Of a stretch of 64,000 nucleotides of DNA, positions 21,660 through 33,130 are shown piece by piece (positions within the stretch are counted from its first letter, which is position 1; each line of letters starts with the position of its first letter). The position numbers and the translations under genes were made by a program. The notes under the pieces were generated by a model. That model was given only the letters and a program-made list of their open reading frames with translations. It was not told where the DNA came from and ran no database searches. The DNA is from Gnetum montanum. Taxonomy: Eukaryota; Streptophyta; Gnetopsida; Gnetales; Gnetaceae. The DNA is taken from contig MNCI01023334.1 of assembly GCA_015680685.1 (NCBI GenBank), positions 142,132-206,131 on the forward strand, given 5' to 3'.

Positions 21660-21905
21660 AGCAAGTACTAGTTTATGGCCATTTCGGGCCCCATGCGTAG
21701 TTTAGGGATGTTTTGGAGGACGCAGATAGATTTCTCGGCTAACCGATCATTGCTGATTGTGGCTAGTTTTATGTCATTGCGGACGTGATAGTTTAGTGTC
21801 ATTTCGGACTGAGAGTGGCATTTAATTGTTTTTTTTTGTTTTATCGTAGTTTAGTGTCATTTCAGACTTTTTATAGTTTAACGTCTTTTCGGACTATGAG
21901 TGGTA
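21660..21905. repeat. degenerate repeats with AGTTTA.TGTCATTTCGGAC core
   Basis: Several diverged units (around 21670, 21765, 21790, 21848 and 21876) carry AGTTTAGTGTCATTTCGGAC or close forms. They fill the border between the antisense gene's end and the protease frame's end, mirroring the arrays at 13159 and 16844. Confidence 0.75.
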
Positions 21906-21908
21906 GTA

Positions 21909-24900
21909 TCATTTCAGTAATTTTTTGATTTTTTTCATTTTGATGTTAGATGATGTTTCAACAGGTATGATCCGATATTCAGCGTCACCTTCGCTGATTA
22001 CATTAAACGACAATTCGGCCCAATAGACTTCAGATGGAATGTCTTTTGTGTTAGCACTTTCGGATGTTTCAGTGTCCATAGGGAGCTCTATATCAGTTTC
22101 TACTCGAGGAGGCGCAGGCGTTTCTGTTTGAGGAGGTTCTTGTTCCACGTCGGAAGATTTACTGCTTACTGATGATCGTAGATTTTCGTTATTTTGGCTA
22201 GGCTTTTCAAGTTCGACTTTCAAGCCCTGGTCCATGTCCACATGCAATGAGATAATAGGAGCGACTGCTTCGCCATGTATGACGATTTCTCTGCCTTCAT
22301 AAGGCAGATGAATTTCTTGATGGATAGGGGAAGAGACAGCTCTCAGTTGGGCTAGCCAGGGTCTTCCCAATATCAGGTTGAACCCTGGCATTTCTTCCAC
22401 TACTAGGAATTCAGCAGATGTCGGGAATTGATCTCCCGCTATAAAGTCTAAGGTTATTGAGCCTTTCACCATTACGCGTGACCCACTGAATGACTTTGAA
22501 CATGTAGTCGTGGCCGGTTTAAGTAGTTCAGTAAGCCCTAGCTGCTCGATAATGTGGTACGGCACGACATTTGTCGCAGCCCCATCATCTACATGGACCC
22601 TATGTATTTTAAATTGGTTTATACAGATTGTTATGAACATGGGAGCTATTGTAACCTCCTTCGTTCTTTTATCGACCTTGATGTTGTCGTCATGAAAGTT
22701 TAGAGGCTTAGGAGTAGTTCCATGAGGTGAGAACATCACCGCATGGATGGAGGGTTCGTTTGGGGGTAAATCCTCGCTCACCGGGATTGATGTTAACATG
22801 CGCACTAGAGCTTCTCGATGCGTTTGAGATGTTAATACTAAATCATACAAGCTCAGTGAAGTGTTTTTTTGTTTTAATGCTTGCGTGACTTGTGTCAAGG
22901 CGGCTGCGAAGTTTTCACTGTTGAGGGTATTTGTATCGGTGCTGATTGGATCCATTGGACCCAACAGTTTTATCTCCCATCTTGTTGGTTTGTCAATTTT
23001 CGGAGTTGTCATTTCGGATGATTGATGTTTTTCAGATGACTCACCTTCATTGCCTGTGCTTGGTTGATCGGTAGATGATGACATGGGCACGGATTTGAGG
23101 GGAGTGGGCTTAGGTAGTCCCAGAGCTAACCCTTGGCACTCTTTCTCCATACGTTCACGCGCGAGTCTATCTCTAAGACGTTCTCGCGTGCGGCGTGGAG
23201 GTGCCGTTGGTTTTGGCATTTCGGGTTGCCCTGGGAGTTTTACCACATATGGGATTGGACGGGGTGACGCTTGTACTGTTGGATGTGCTTGGTTAGAGGG
23301 CTGGACAAGTAGCCTAACGACGTAGGGCTTGGGTTGGCGTTGTGTTTATGACACAGAGGCTTGGTAGTCATGGGGACCTTTGGGTGTTCTAATGACAAAT
23401 GGGGTTGGTTTCGGCGAAGGTTGGACCTCCGCTGTTGGAGTTGCTGAGGGCACTCGGACTACGAAAGGAGTAGGCCGGTTATGCGGAGTTTGTGCATTTA
23501 GGGGAGTGATGGGAGGGACACGCACCACATATGGCTTGTCGCGTGTCGCGGTGTTAGGTGTGGCCACTGCCGGGGGTATCTAAACGACATATGGTTGTTG
23601 TAAAGGATGAGACAGCCAGGGTGCGGGTGTAGGCGCAGGGACAGGTGTGCGAACTACAAAAGGTTTGTTGGATGTTTGCTGCGTATATTCAGGAGATATG
23701 GTGTTAATGTAAGATGGCTCAGAATCATCGTCAAGGCAAACTGTACTGATGGTGTATGACGCCTCTTTAATGTTTAAAGGGTCTTTATAGACTCCCATAG
23801 CTTGATTTTGCGGCTGAATCGGGTTTGCTTCATCGAAAGTGATTTGGCCTTCATCGATCATTCGTTGTAGGTCTTGCTTCAAGGTGAAATAGTAATCTGT
23901 TCCGTGCCTATTTCGTTGATGGTAATTGCAAAGGCGATCCACCCTGAAGCCTTTAGGTACAGGAGGCTCATCCGGCGTTGCTAGGCTTGGGTTCTGAATG
24001 AGTTGACAGAACCGGTCATGTCTCTGGATGGCCACAGGAGATAACTGTTTACACTGCATTAAACCGGCCTTTAGGAGCTGATCAAAAAGCAGGGATGGCT
24101 TCATGGGTAAGGGTGTATATTGAGAGGGTTCTTTCCTCTCAAAATTGCATGTGTGGTTCGCTGGATTATGCTGCGACGATGATTCTTGTGCAATCGTTGG
24201 AGTTGGTTTGTTGTAATTAGCAGGGGTTTGCGGTGGCCTAGTTGGTTGTTGTGCCCCTGCTATCGATGCTATGGTCGTTTTAGCCTTTTCTTTGTCTTTT
24301 TTGGCATATTGATTTTTGAAGGCTATGTAGGCCGGGTCGTTGCTGTTTTGGGCTGCCTCTTCTATGTTTTTAATTTGCTCGAAGGCTTGGTTGAGATTGC
24401 GCACGTTTAGATAGTACAGCTTGGATTTAAAGAAATCGTTGACGACCCCTTTCAAAATAGTGAGTAGGTATGTCTGGGAGATTTCCTCGTGCAGCTCATT
24501 GAGGGCTGCGCTCCACCTCTGGATAAATTTCTGGACCGGTTCAAGCAGTGTCTGCTTGACCTGAATGAGGCTGTCTAGTGTGGCCTCAGGTTTCAGGTTA
24601 TATTTGAACTTAGTCACGAATTGGTGTAGTAGGTTCTCCAAGGAGGAAACAGAGTTTCTTGGAAGCGCCCTATACCAATCGAGTGCTCTCCTCGAGAGGG
24701 ACATGGGAAACACACGAAGAATTGCATGGGGCCATGCTTGTAGCAGTGCGCACTCTAACCTGAACGTTATTAAATGTGCATTGGGATCTGTCTCCCCATT
24801 GTACTTGGTTAGCGTTGGTAGGGAGACGCCTTTGGGCAGAGTTAAAGGCGGGACGGAAGAGCTGATGGGGTCATCGTTATAGAAGTCTACTACCTTCAAC

Positions 24901-26057
24901 TCCCCGTCAGTGGCTGTCTTGAGGTGTTTTACCTCGTCAGTTAATTCCTGCATCATTCTTTTAGCATCTGCCCAATCTTGAGCATTTGGGAGCATGGCGG
25001 TTTGGGCTTGTGGCACGCTGTATGAGTTAGACTGTTGAACGGTGGATTGGAAGGCTAAAAGTTGCGTTGTTGGTGGTTGCGTTTGTGGGAAGTGTACAGT
25101 AGGTGGTACTAGGGGAAATACATTATAAAGAGGAGGTTGTTGCTACTGTGGTCGCGGCTGTGCCTAGGGTACATGAGCTGGTGGCAACGTGTGGGGTGGT
25201 ACGTAGTGGTGGGAGATCTGCTGCGACATCGTGCCCATCATCGGCCATTGTCCGACCATGTTGTATGAGGGGGCTCCTTGTTGGGTTACGGCAGTGAAAG
25301 GGGGTGTGTGCGTTTGGACATGCGGGACGTAGTGGGCAGATGTGGACATGGGTATAACATGTGGCATTCTTACCACTTGGGATTGGAATGTCACTCCCAC
25401 GTTACTGTGAGGTGGCGGTGCTTGTGAGGATGAACCCACAGCTGTAAAAGGGAAGGTGTTAGGCAAAGGATTGCCCTAGGGAGGGACCTGGGCTGACGCG
25501 GATGTTTCTTGTAACGACGCTTGAGTGTGGGCAGAGTTAGGGGGTTGGAGAGATATGACCTCCCCTGCGTCTGGGTTAAATATGGGGTTCATGTGGTTAT
25601 GTGGACTAAGAGTATGGTAGGAGTCTTCGTGCTCAGATTGGGCAGCGAATTCGTCCTCTTCGTCCCGTTGTGGATCTGCCGTAATTTGGTCTAGCGATTG
25701 GCTCCTGTGCAGAAGGAGCTGCATAAAGAGTTCCGAGAATTGTTTTGGAATAGGGATTACGTCGTATGGGGAAGGGATGAATTCGTATCCCCCTCTGTAA
25801 AAGATTTCAAATTGCCTTTTTACTTCCATTTCAGCCCGATCAACTGCCAGGCCGGCTTGCATCTTAATGCAGATGAAGTTATACTCGTCTTGGGTTATAA
25901 CGTTAGCAGCAGGGTCTCTCCCTTGCAACCTCAACGACCGACGGGGCCCTATTGTGGATTGCCCTCCCATATGTTGTGTGATAGATTGCTGGGCAGCCGT
26001 TGTATCTGAGATGTTAACGTTCTGGGTAGCAGTAGCGGTGATGTTTATGGGATTCAT
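21909..26057 (-). pseudogene. gag-protease polyprotein of the Tat-like element
   Basis: Structural protein plus protease in one 1,382-codon frame from ATG 26057. Order: N-terminal domain; His/Pro-rich linker (25164-25466); capsid core 23580-25016 (PNAHLITFRLECAL, RRALDWYRALP, LLHQFVTKF, LYYLNVRNLNQAFE); a CNYHQRNRHGT motif resembling the Tat Cys/His finger but lacking the final Cys (23.9 kb); seven P-[YF]-V-[VI]-[RK] repeats (23.2-23.7 kb); an RERLRDRLARERM helix; and protease with V-D-D-G-A-A-T-N active site and LILGRPWL near 22340-22600. In-frame stops occur at 25476, 25164, 25143, 23580 (TAG) and 23346 (TAA), so it is decayed. The neighbour downstream in element direction is the antisense gene, not reverse transcriptase. 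Confidence 0.88.
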
Positions 26058-26340
26058 GAAGATAGATGGTTTGAGTGTGCGAGATTGATGTACTGGATAA
26101 CATAGTGTATGCGACTGGCGTAGACGAATCTACAAGGTAAGTGTGCAGCGTGAACGCTGGCATAAGTGTGCAGCGTGAATGTTGGCGTAAGTGTGCAGCG
26201 TATACGCTAGGGTTTATGTGCAGCGTATACACTGAAGAATCGAAAGCGTAGACGCGGAGAGTTGGGGGTTTAAACGGGGCAGTGAAAACGCTGATAAGCG
26301 TAGACGCTGAGGAGCGTGGAGTCAAACTATTTAAGCGGAG
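26058..26340 (-). other. 5' leader of the Tat-like element
   Basis: Between primer site and gag ATG. Rich in GCGTATACGC- and AGCGTGAACGC-type repeats (for example 26197-26206). No ORF of note; likely untranslated and possibly holding packaging signals. Confidence 0.55.
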
Positions 26341-26358
26341 GCCCTCCTTCTAGCGCCA
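26341..26358 (-). other. primer-binding site, tRNA-Asn
   Basis: Plus strand GCCCTCCTTCTAGCGCCA, equal to the 3' end of plant tRNA-Asn including CCA; five bases separate it from the LTR. A tRNA-Asn primer is established for Tat1-type elements. Confidence 0.88.
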
Positions 26359-26549
26359 AATTCTGTACCGCCTGAAATCGTCGGTCCCCGGCTGGAACGG
26401 GAAACAGAGACCGCGGGATTGCAAGGCGAGCACAGAAGACCCCACCTTTGCCTGAGGGCGTGCTAGAATGCACGACGGTAGGGTACCTTGGGTGATTCAC
26501 ACGCGGATCAGACAAGGATTTCCCTGAGCGCCACTGAAGTGTTATACGC

Positions 26550-26870
26550 TGGGTTATGCGTAAACAGTGTAAGCAGTGAAACAGGCGCAGACAGCGTAAG
26601 CGTAAAAGGGCGTAAACAGGGTCGGGCGTAAACAGCGTAAACAAATATAGGCACAACGTAAGCATAAAAGGGCGTAAACAACGTAAACAAGTATAGGCAC
26701 AGCGTAAGCGTAAAAGGGTGTAAACAAGATCGGGCATAAACTGCGTAAACAAGTATAGGCACAGCGTAAGCGTAAAAGGGCGTAAACAAGATCGAGCGTA
26801 AACAGCGTAAACAAGTATAGGCACAGCGTAAGCATATACCGGCGTGAACAGCGTAAACAGCGTAAATAGT
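26550..26870. repeat. 62-bp tandem array inside the 5' LTR
   Basis: Units of the form AAAAGGGCGTAAACAAGATC followed by GAGCGTAAACAGCGTAAACA and TATAGGCACAGCGTAAGCGT; about four copies, one shortened. Only one unit is assembled in the left LTR, beside the N at 10969. Confidence 0.85.
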
Positions 26871-27217
26871 GTGGGCGTATACGGACGCAAACGGAGCGCG
26901 AACGTGAACAGGCGTAAACGAAGCATGGGCCAAATTAACGTAAAACTGTAAAAGAACTTGCAACAAACGTAAGAAGTGGATTACAGAGCTAAAATGTTGT
27001 GCACCGGTCTAACGCAGTCGTGTAGAGACACAAGGCGGACGTAAAGCCCCGGTGGACGTAGGGATGTAGCCGTTTGACACGGTAGGCAGAGCGCGGATTG
27101 TGCTCGGCGTACAGAACTTCCAGCGTAAGCATAAGTGTAAAGGGGTTTCTGCAGCGTAATTGCTCTGGGTTTGCTCTGGTGAAATTTTGCCGACCTGGTA
27201 AATGCGGAAAACTGGGC

Positions 27218-27225
27218 TATTTATA
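27218..27225 (-). promoter_or_regulatory. TATA box driving gag-pol
   Basis: TATAAATA on the minus strand in CCTATAAATAGCCC context; the promoter of the 5' LTR. Confidence 0.7.
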
Positions 27226-27683
27226 GGGGTAGGGTTACCGGGAAAATCGGACTGGGAGACACGTGGCGTATAGACCGGGCGTTACAATTTAGAAATATGG
27301 TATACGCTGGGCGTATACGCTACAACAGGCCGGCGTATACGCTGGGCGTGGACTTGGATGGATGCTGGCGTATACACTGGGGCGTATACGCTGATGGATG
27401 TTGGACGTCGACTTGCTTCAATTCTTGCTCCTGTTGCACCTGCTGAGCGTGCGTGTGAGGCGTGTATGCTGAGCGTCGGGCGTAGACGTTGGGCGTAGAA
27501 GCCGGCACAACACTTGGTTTAAAACTGGGCGTATATGCTGGCACAACACTTGGTAAAAACCAGGTGTTTCGATTCTCAAAATTGCCCTATGTGACTTCAA
27601 ATGTAGCCAAAGTCGTCTGTGGGTCACGGGGATCTGCTTCTTGTCAGACAAATGCTAAACTCAAAAATTTTTGTGGTGTTTCA

Positions 27684-27688
27684 TTACC
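27684..27688. repeat. target-site duplication TTACC, right copy
   Basis: Identical to 10849-10853. Confidence 0.9.
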
Positions 27689-27772
27689 CACCATTTATAA
27701 TTAAAAAAATCCATTATTACTATAATTATAATCATCACCATTTATAATAATAATAAATATTCATTATTACCC
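27689..27772. repeat. AT-rich local duplication at the insertion site
   Basis: A 33-bp block starting CATTTATAATAATAATAAAT occurs just before the Tat-like element (10821-10853) and again at 27739-27771. The element inserted into one unit of a small pre-existing tandem repeat. Confidence 0.8.
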
Positions 27773-27792
27773 ATGTTGGGGCCTTGTGAGTG

Positions 27793-28130
27793 AGGGAATA
27801 CGAAGAGATGAATGGGGAGCTGAGGGGTCCAGGGACATTAATCAAATAGAGATTTGGCTTTCCTATAATGACTCTTTGGCCCCCCTGCACATGGTGCATG
27901 TGTGTGAGGAAATACAAAGAGACGAATGGGGAGCCCAGGGGTTGGGGGACATTAATCAAATAGAGATTTGGCTCCCCTGCAATGACTCTTTGGCTCCCTT
28001 GCATGTGGTCTGTGCACATGAGGGAATACAAAGAGACAAATGGGGAGCCCAGGAATCAGGGGCATTAATCGAATAGAGATTTGGCTCCCCTGCAGTGACT
28101 CTTTGGCTCCCCTACACATGGCATGTGATG
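27793..28130. repeat. minisatellite, three units of about 114 bp
   Basis: ATTAATC.AATAGAGATTTGGCT starts at 27837, 27951 and 28064. Each unit also holds AAAGAGA.GAATGGGGAGC and AATGACTCTTTGGC. Open frames across it merely reflect the repeat. Confidence 0.9.
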
Positions 28131-29106
28131 TGGAGGGTGACAAAATACACTTCCCCCTCCCCCCATCATGTGAGACATATTAGTCTCTCGGCCAAAAAAA
28201 AAAAAGGATTTAATAGTTCTAAGATGTCTTTTTAAATTTTCATCTTTACAATCAATCCTAAAAAATATTTATTTTTAGGTGAAAAAATTATACCTTCTTT
28301 TGAAGAACTCACTCAAGTTTTCACTTACTGCTAAAGTTTACATTCAAGGATGCATTTAAAGCATGAGCTATTAAATGTTTTCACCTTAAACTAAGAAAGA
28401 AAGAAAATTAGTTAAAACTCTCTAAAATAAAAAAATAAAGGGACTAAAAATTTTTTGTGTGAAGCAAATTTCTTTACAATTGAGGAGCATTATCAAATAA
28501 AACTTCTTCCAACTTTAACTAAAAAAAATATAAATATGTGCTCATACCAAGACCAATAACTTCAAGTAAGGGGGCAACTAGAAAAGCAATGGATGAATGA
28601 ATATTTCATATTGCATAAAGGAAATCTAGGGTTATGGATACCTAAATGAAAGCAATAAATACCAATAGGTAAACTTTGATGAATCAAATACTATAATTTT
28701 ATTTATTTATTAAGGATTGCAGGAGTATTCAACATAAAAAATAAAATGTATTATAAAGAAAAAGTTCATTGTATAACCATATAGGATCATTGAAAAATGC
28801 TTAATTTTTAAAGGTGTGGAAGCCTTCCATATCCTTTAAATTTGATGACTTTGTATAGTAGGGTTGATATTACATAAACAATTGAATCATGGCTAAATCT
28901 CAATATTAAAACTAATAATAATATAAGAAATTTTAAATGGTAATTCATCAATAAAAAATCAAGAAGATCATTATTAAAATTACTAATAATTAAATTTCAT
29001 AAATTACAAAATTTCTTTTTGGTGATATAGCAATTTGGGTGATTTGGGGGATCATAAATCTGATTTGGGCTTTTAGCATTTTAGTGATTGGGATTTGGCA
29101 TTTTGT
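28131..29106. other. AT-rich sequence, no gene seen
   Basis: A 12-base A run at 28194-28205 follows TCTCTCGGCC and could be the tail of a retroposed sequence that includes the minisatellite. The rest is AT-rich without recognisable coding sequence. Confidence 0.4.
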
Positions 29107-29806
29107 ATGTTAAGGCCAAGAAAGCAACATATTTTATTTCAAGTAGTTTGGGGAAATACAAGAAGTAGGGTTTCAATGGCAGGTTTTACAATTTCTTATG
29201 AGAAATGGAATAACATGGTTACAACTTTGAACTCCATAGCATCTAGGATTGTGCAATTGGAATCCATGGATGAAGCCGTAGTCAAAAAGGTACAAGCCAT
29301 TCCAACCACTTTAGAGTTGAAAGATTCATTGTTAAATGTTGAAGAAACTCAAGTTCAGACAAATATGTATACTCTGTAGTCAAAGTTGGATTCTCGTGAG
29401 TTAAAAATAACAATTACTCACTCAGGATTAGAAGCAGTTACTGAGAAAATGCATGAAGATGAAGAAAAATGTGATAAAATTCAATCTCTTTAAATTGTGG
29501 GAGAATAGGGTAAGGATCTTTTACAAGTCATGCAAAATTTCTTCATGAAACAAATGCACATTTCTTCTACCCCAGTACTTAGTGTAAATAGACTTAGTCC
29601 TAAGTGAGATAAGCCTTAGCAAATTATTGTTAAGTTTGTTGATTGGTGTATAAGAGATAAGGTTTAGCATAATAGAAGTATCTTGAACAAATAGAACATT
29701 TGGATTAATGAAGACTTGACCAAAAAAGAGTATGCCAAAAAGAATGGTAGAAAGTTAAAAAAGCTTGTACTAAAGGTAAACTTACTTACTTGAACTATAA
29801 TATGTT
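29107..29806 (+). pseudogene. LINE ORF1-like protein remnant
   Basis: One plus-strand frame, about 230 codons, broken only by stop codons. First part is helical (NSIASRIVQLESMDEAVVKK and further heptad-like sequence to 29490). The end, 29614-29780, reads IIVKFVDWCIRDKV, then NRSILNK, IWINEDLTKKEYAKKNGRK, matching the pattern of the L1 ORF1 C-terminal RNA-binding domain (IVKF..R..V...L....I.I.EDLT). An RNA-binding coat protein of a non-LTR element is my best reading. No endonuclease or reverse transcriptase follows. Confidence 0.45.
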
Positions 29807-29809
29807 GCA

Positions 29810-30621
29810 GTCATCAAAGAGAGGACAAATTTCCAAAAATAGGGATTTTCTTTTATTACATGTGGTTTCCTTAATGTTGAAGGTTCATTGGCTAATAAGG
29901 TTTCTACTTTAGATACTAGTCATTTCTTTAATGATTTTGATCTGTTTATTTAAAGTAAATCACAAGCTTAATATTAAGTAGAGAATATAAAAAAGAAAAA
30001 AGAAAAAAACATGGAAAGAAAAAGCTTTTAAATTTTTGGGATGTCTACACTAGTGTAAGGCTATTTAATATTTTTTAAAAATCAAATAGAAGAAAACTAA
30101 TTATTAGTAAGGAGGATGACCTTTGCCTTAACAAAATTTACATCACTTTTAACATATGTGCTTAAACTTAAAATGATTTGAGGTAGTAATAAAAATTTAT
30201 GATAAAATACCAACACTTTAAAAAATATGAGAATCCTCATTACTTCATTATTTAATGCTTACTTTATATTGATAATGTATGCTATGAGCTTATTAACATT
30301 AGTTCTAGTCTTTGGGTTAACCTTGTTTTTGTTAAATAAGGATAGATTTGCCTTATGAACTATTTTGTAGACTAATCAATACTTCCTATAGTATAAGTAA
30401 AAACACTTACATAAGCTTTTGTCTTCTTTGATTTATTTATTATCATTTGATCATTTTTATCATTAACTTAATTTTTCATACCTTTAATTTCAAACTATTT
30501 TTTCTATCATTACGTTTTTTCCCTCAACAAATATCCTTCATGATAATAAAAGTTGCAAGAATTAAGAAGATTAAAATATGTAATAAAATGAATATAAGTC
30601 TTCTTGCCTACAAATAATACT
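29810..30621. other. AT-rich sequence, no gene seen
   Basis: Low-complexity AT-rich DNA between the ORF1-like relic and the LTR array. No supported gene or repeat. Confidence 0.4.
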
Positions 30622-31491
30622 TGATGAGCAGCAAGGTACCACTACACCCAACCATACGAATCACAAGTGTTCATGTGCAATTCAATCAAATTCCATAGAC
30701 TATAATTACTAAGTACACTAGAGCTAAATGGTGTGTGCATGTTGTTCATTCTTTGTCTTCCTAGTCCCACTTGTGGAGTGCAATTGTATGGTTAAGTGTG
30801 ACTGAGGCACATGATTTTTATTGTTTTGTGTTTTTATGGAATTACTCACCTAGAACAAGAATAAAAGTAAGAGTGATTAAAAATAAAAGTGATTAATTGC
30901 TAAGGAAACTAAAATCTAATCTAGCCTAACATAAGTAACTGTTCCCACTTCCTAGACACATCCTGAACTTCGTGCAAACACTACTAGGCTGTCAAATGCT
31001 AATCATTTCTAAGCTACCAAGTGTCACATGTATGCTCAAAGGGGTCATGCTTGTGTAATTTAACAATTTTCTTAATTGATCAAAATGAATTGCTGTGTTA
31101 ATAACATGAATGTAAAGTGCATAAAATAAAATAAAATATAAATGTGTAAGAAAACAAATCTCAAGTGCTGCAAGGATGAATCAAAGAGCTCATCTATATT
31201 GCCAACACAATGGTGTGCTCAGGTACATCAATGCCTAAATAAAGATCTATCCACACTTAGACCTCCTGCTGCAGGCACTTGGAAAATATTCTACTTTCAA
31301 ATGGACAAACTGCAAGAGTTTCCCTACTTGACTACTAAAAACATGCTCCCAATTGTGTGCTTAGGTGTTGTATTTATAGATCTAAGAGTAACCTAGGAAT
31401 AACCACTCTAATAATTAGAATAACTACTCTAATAATTAGAGTAACTGCTCTAATAATAGCCACTCTAATAATTATAGTAACCACTTCATCA
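30622..31491 (-). repeat. LTR 1 of the array (3' LTR of A)
   Basis: TGATGAGCAGC to CACTTCATCA, 870 bp. A minus-strand TATA box is at 31371-31378. Beside the right end lies a short array of CTAATAATTAGAGTAAC-type units (31395-31485). Confidence 0.88.
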
Positions 31492-31503
31492 TACCCCCAT
31501 GAC
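31492..31503 (-). other. polypurine tract of A
   Basis: TACCCCCATGAC on the plus strand, directly beside LTR 1. Confidence 0.8.
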
Positions 31504-31694
31504 TGAATGAAAACTCATCCTCGAGTACAGAAGAAGAGGATCAAGTTCTTTACAAAATATATTAGAGGGGTGTGGACTTATTTGACTGACATGCAAAGTG
31601 ACACAGAGAAAACAAACAAATACAAAAGTGCCCGAGCATACAATATTACAATTATGTATAAAATTGGTGTTCATGACAATTAGGAAAGAAATTG

Positions 31695-33130
31695 TTACTT
31701 CTTTCTAGCATCTAGCCCTTGCGGTAATTCTTTCTTGAGCAGATAGGTGAGAATGATGTCATACCAATTTGATTCAGTAGGCATTTGTGCATTAATAGCA
31801 CCTACAAGGAGAGATTCATCAGGAAATTGATCAAATAAAGGGCTCTCTTTCTCCTTGTTGTCCCATCTTAGTTGTAATAAGTGATTCGTGACCACATTCT
31901 CCACACATTTACGATCATTGTGAGATCAAATTCCTACAAAATCATGAGCCACCATATGACATGGGGGCTCACCATTGGTTTGTTCATTAGAAATCTGATG
32001 GCGCTATGATTTGTGTGCATAAACACTTTGTAGCCAAGCACATAATACCTAAACTTCTCTAAAGCGAACACCACTGTCATCAACTCCTTTTCTGTAGTGG
32101 TGTAGTTCAGTTGTGCACCTACAATGCTCCAGCTTGCATAGTGAATGTAATATGGACATTTTTGATCATCCATCTACATAAGCACTGCCCCCAAAGCATA
32201 ATTTGATGCATCAGTCATCACATGAAATGGTCTGGACTAATCTGGTGCTTGAAGAATGGGAATTTCAACAAGCTTTTGCTTCAATTGTTGGAATGTTGAT
32301 TCACATGCAGGAGTCCAGATGAATGATGCATCCTTCTTTGTCAATTCTACCAATGGCTTGATGATTTTGGAAAATTTCTTGATGAAGAGCCAATAGTAGC
32401 CAGTATGACCAAGGAATGATTGAACTTCTTTGATTTTCTTAGGTTTGCGGGTTATTCCTTAGATAACCCTTATTTTTTCAAGGTCCACCTTGATTCTTAC
32501 TTTTGAAATGTGATGCCCCAAGACTGTGCCTTCTTGAACCATAAGACGGCTCTTTTTCCAATTAAGCTAGAGGTTTGTTTTGAATCATCTTTTTAACACC
32601 TGATCAAGGTTTTCTAGGGCTTACTTGAACGTAGCTTCATAGGTAGAAAAATCATCCATAAAAAATTCTATCCCACTACCAATTTGTTGTTGGAAATTGT
32701 TGAGAACTAGTCATTGAAACGTGTCTCGGACGTTGCATAAACCAAATGGCATCTGCCGGTAAGCAAACATCCCCCACGGACTTGTGAAAGTTATCTTTGC
32801 CTGGTCCTCTAGTGCAATTCAGATTTGGTTATAGCCACTATAACCATCTAAAAAGCTATAATAGTTGTGCCTTGAAATAGTGTCCAACACTTGGTCAAAA
32901 AAAGGTAATGGAAAATGATCCTTGAAAGTTGTCATGTTGAGTAGTCGAAAATTAATGCACACTCACCATTTACCTCCTTTCTTTGGTACAATCATAAGTG
33001 GACTAATCCACTCACTATCTATGACAGGGTAGATGAATCCTGCCTTGAGGAGTTGTTCAATCTCCTCTTTAACAATCTGCTTTAACTTGGGATTCAAACG
33101 CCACTACTGCTATTACTTCGATTTGACGGT
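31695..33130 (-). pseudogene. reverse transcriptase and RNase H remnant (A), no integrase
   Basis: Minus-strand pol. Visible: FLDGYSGYNQI (about 32845), MPFGLCNVRDTFQ (about 32740), catalytic box EFFMDDFSTY (about 32655, both Asp kept), RNase H with YASWSIVGAQLNYTTTEKEL and HTNHSAIRFLM (31934-32173), then the connection DESLLVGAI (31695-31904). Stops and shifts break the frame. The coding sequence ends within the RNase H-integrase connection and the 3' tail begins about 31690, so integrase is absent. Athila-like by context and primer. Confidence 0.75.

Larger units (their letters stand above)
10854..27683 (-). mobile_element. complete Tat-like Ty3/gypsy element, 16.8 kb
   Basis: Minus-strand element: 5' LTR 26364-27683, tRNA-Asn primer site 26341-26358, gag-protease 26057-21909, reverse transcriptase, RNase H and a second RNase H 16795-14824, a sequence gap, integrase 14182-13469, polypurine tract 11942-11957, 3' LTR 10854-11941, with TTACC duplications. 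The dual RNase H, tRNA-Asn primer and large size are established Tat-lineage traits. Between protease and reverse transcriptase it carries an eight-exon gene on the opposite strand (17372-21410). The two LTRs remain closely similar, so insertion is fairly recent, yet pol carries stops and an altered catalytic box. Confidence 0.92.
26364..27683 (-). repeat. 5' LTR of the Tat-like element
   Basis: TGTACCGCC to GTGTTTCA on the plus strand, 1,320 bp. Contains the uncollapsed 62-bp array (26602-26830), a minus-strand TATA box at 27218-27225 and GCGTATACGC palindromes near 27310-27395. It has fewer GCGTATATGCTGG units near 27525 than the other LTR has near 11762-11800. Confidence 0.92.

Noticed and set aside
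26327-26966. Long overlapping minus-strand frames rich in LRLF and CAYT repeats.
   Set aside because: They translate the 62-bp LTR tandem array in all three frames; no codon-level sign of a protein.
27786-28076. Open frames over the 114-bp minisatellite on both strands.
   Set aside because: Explained by repeat structure; no start context or homology.
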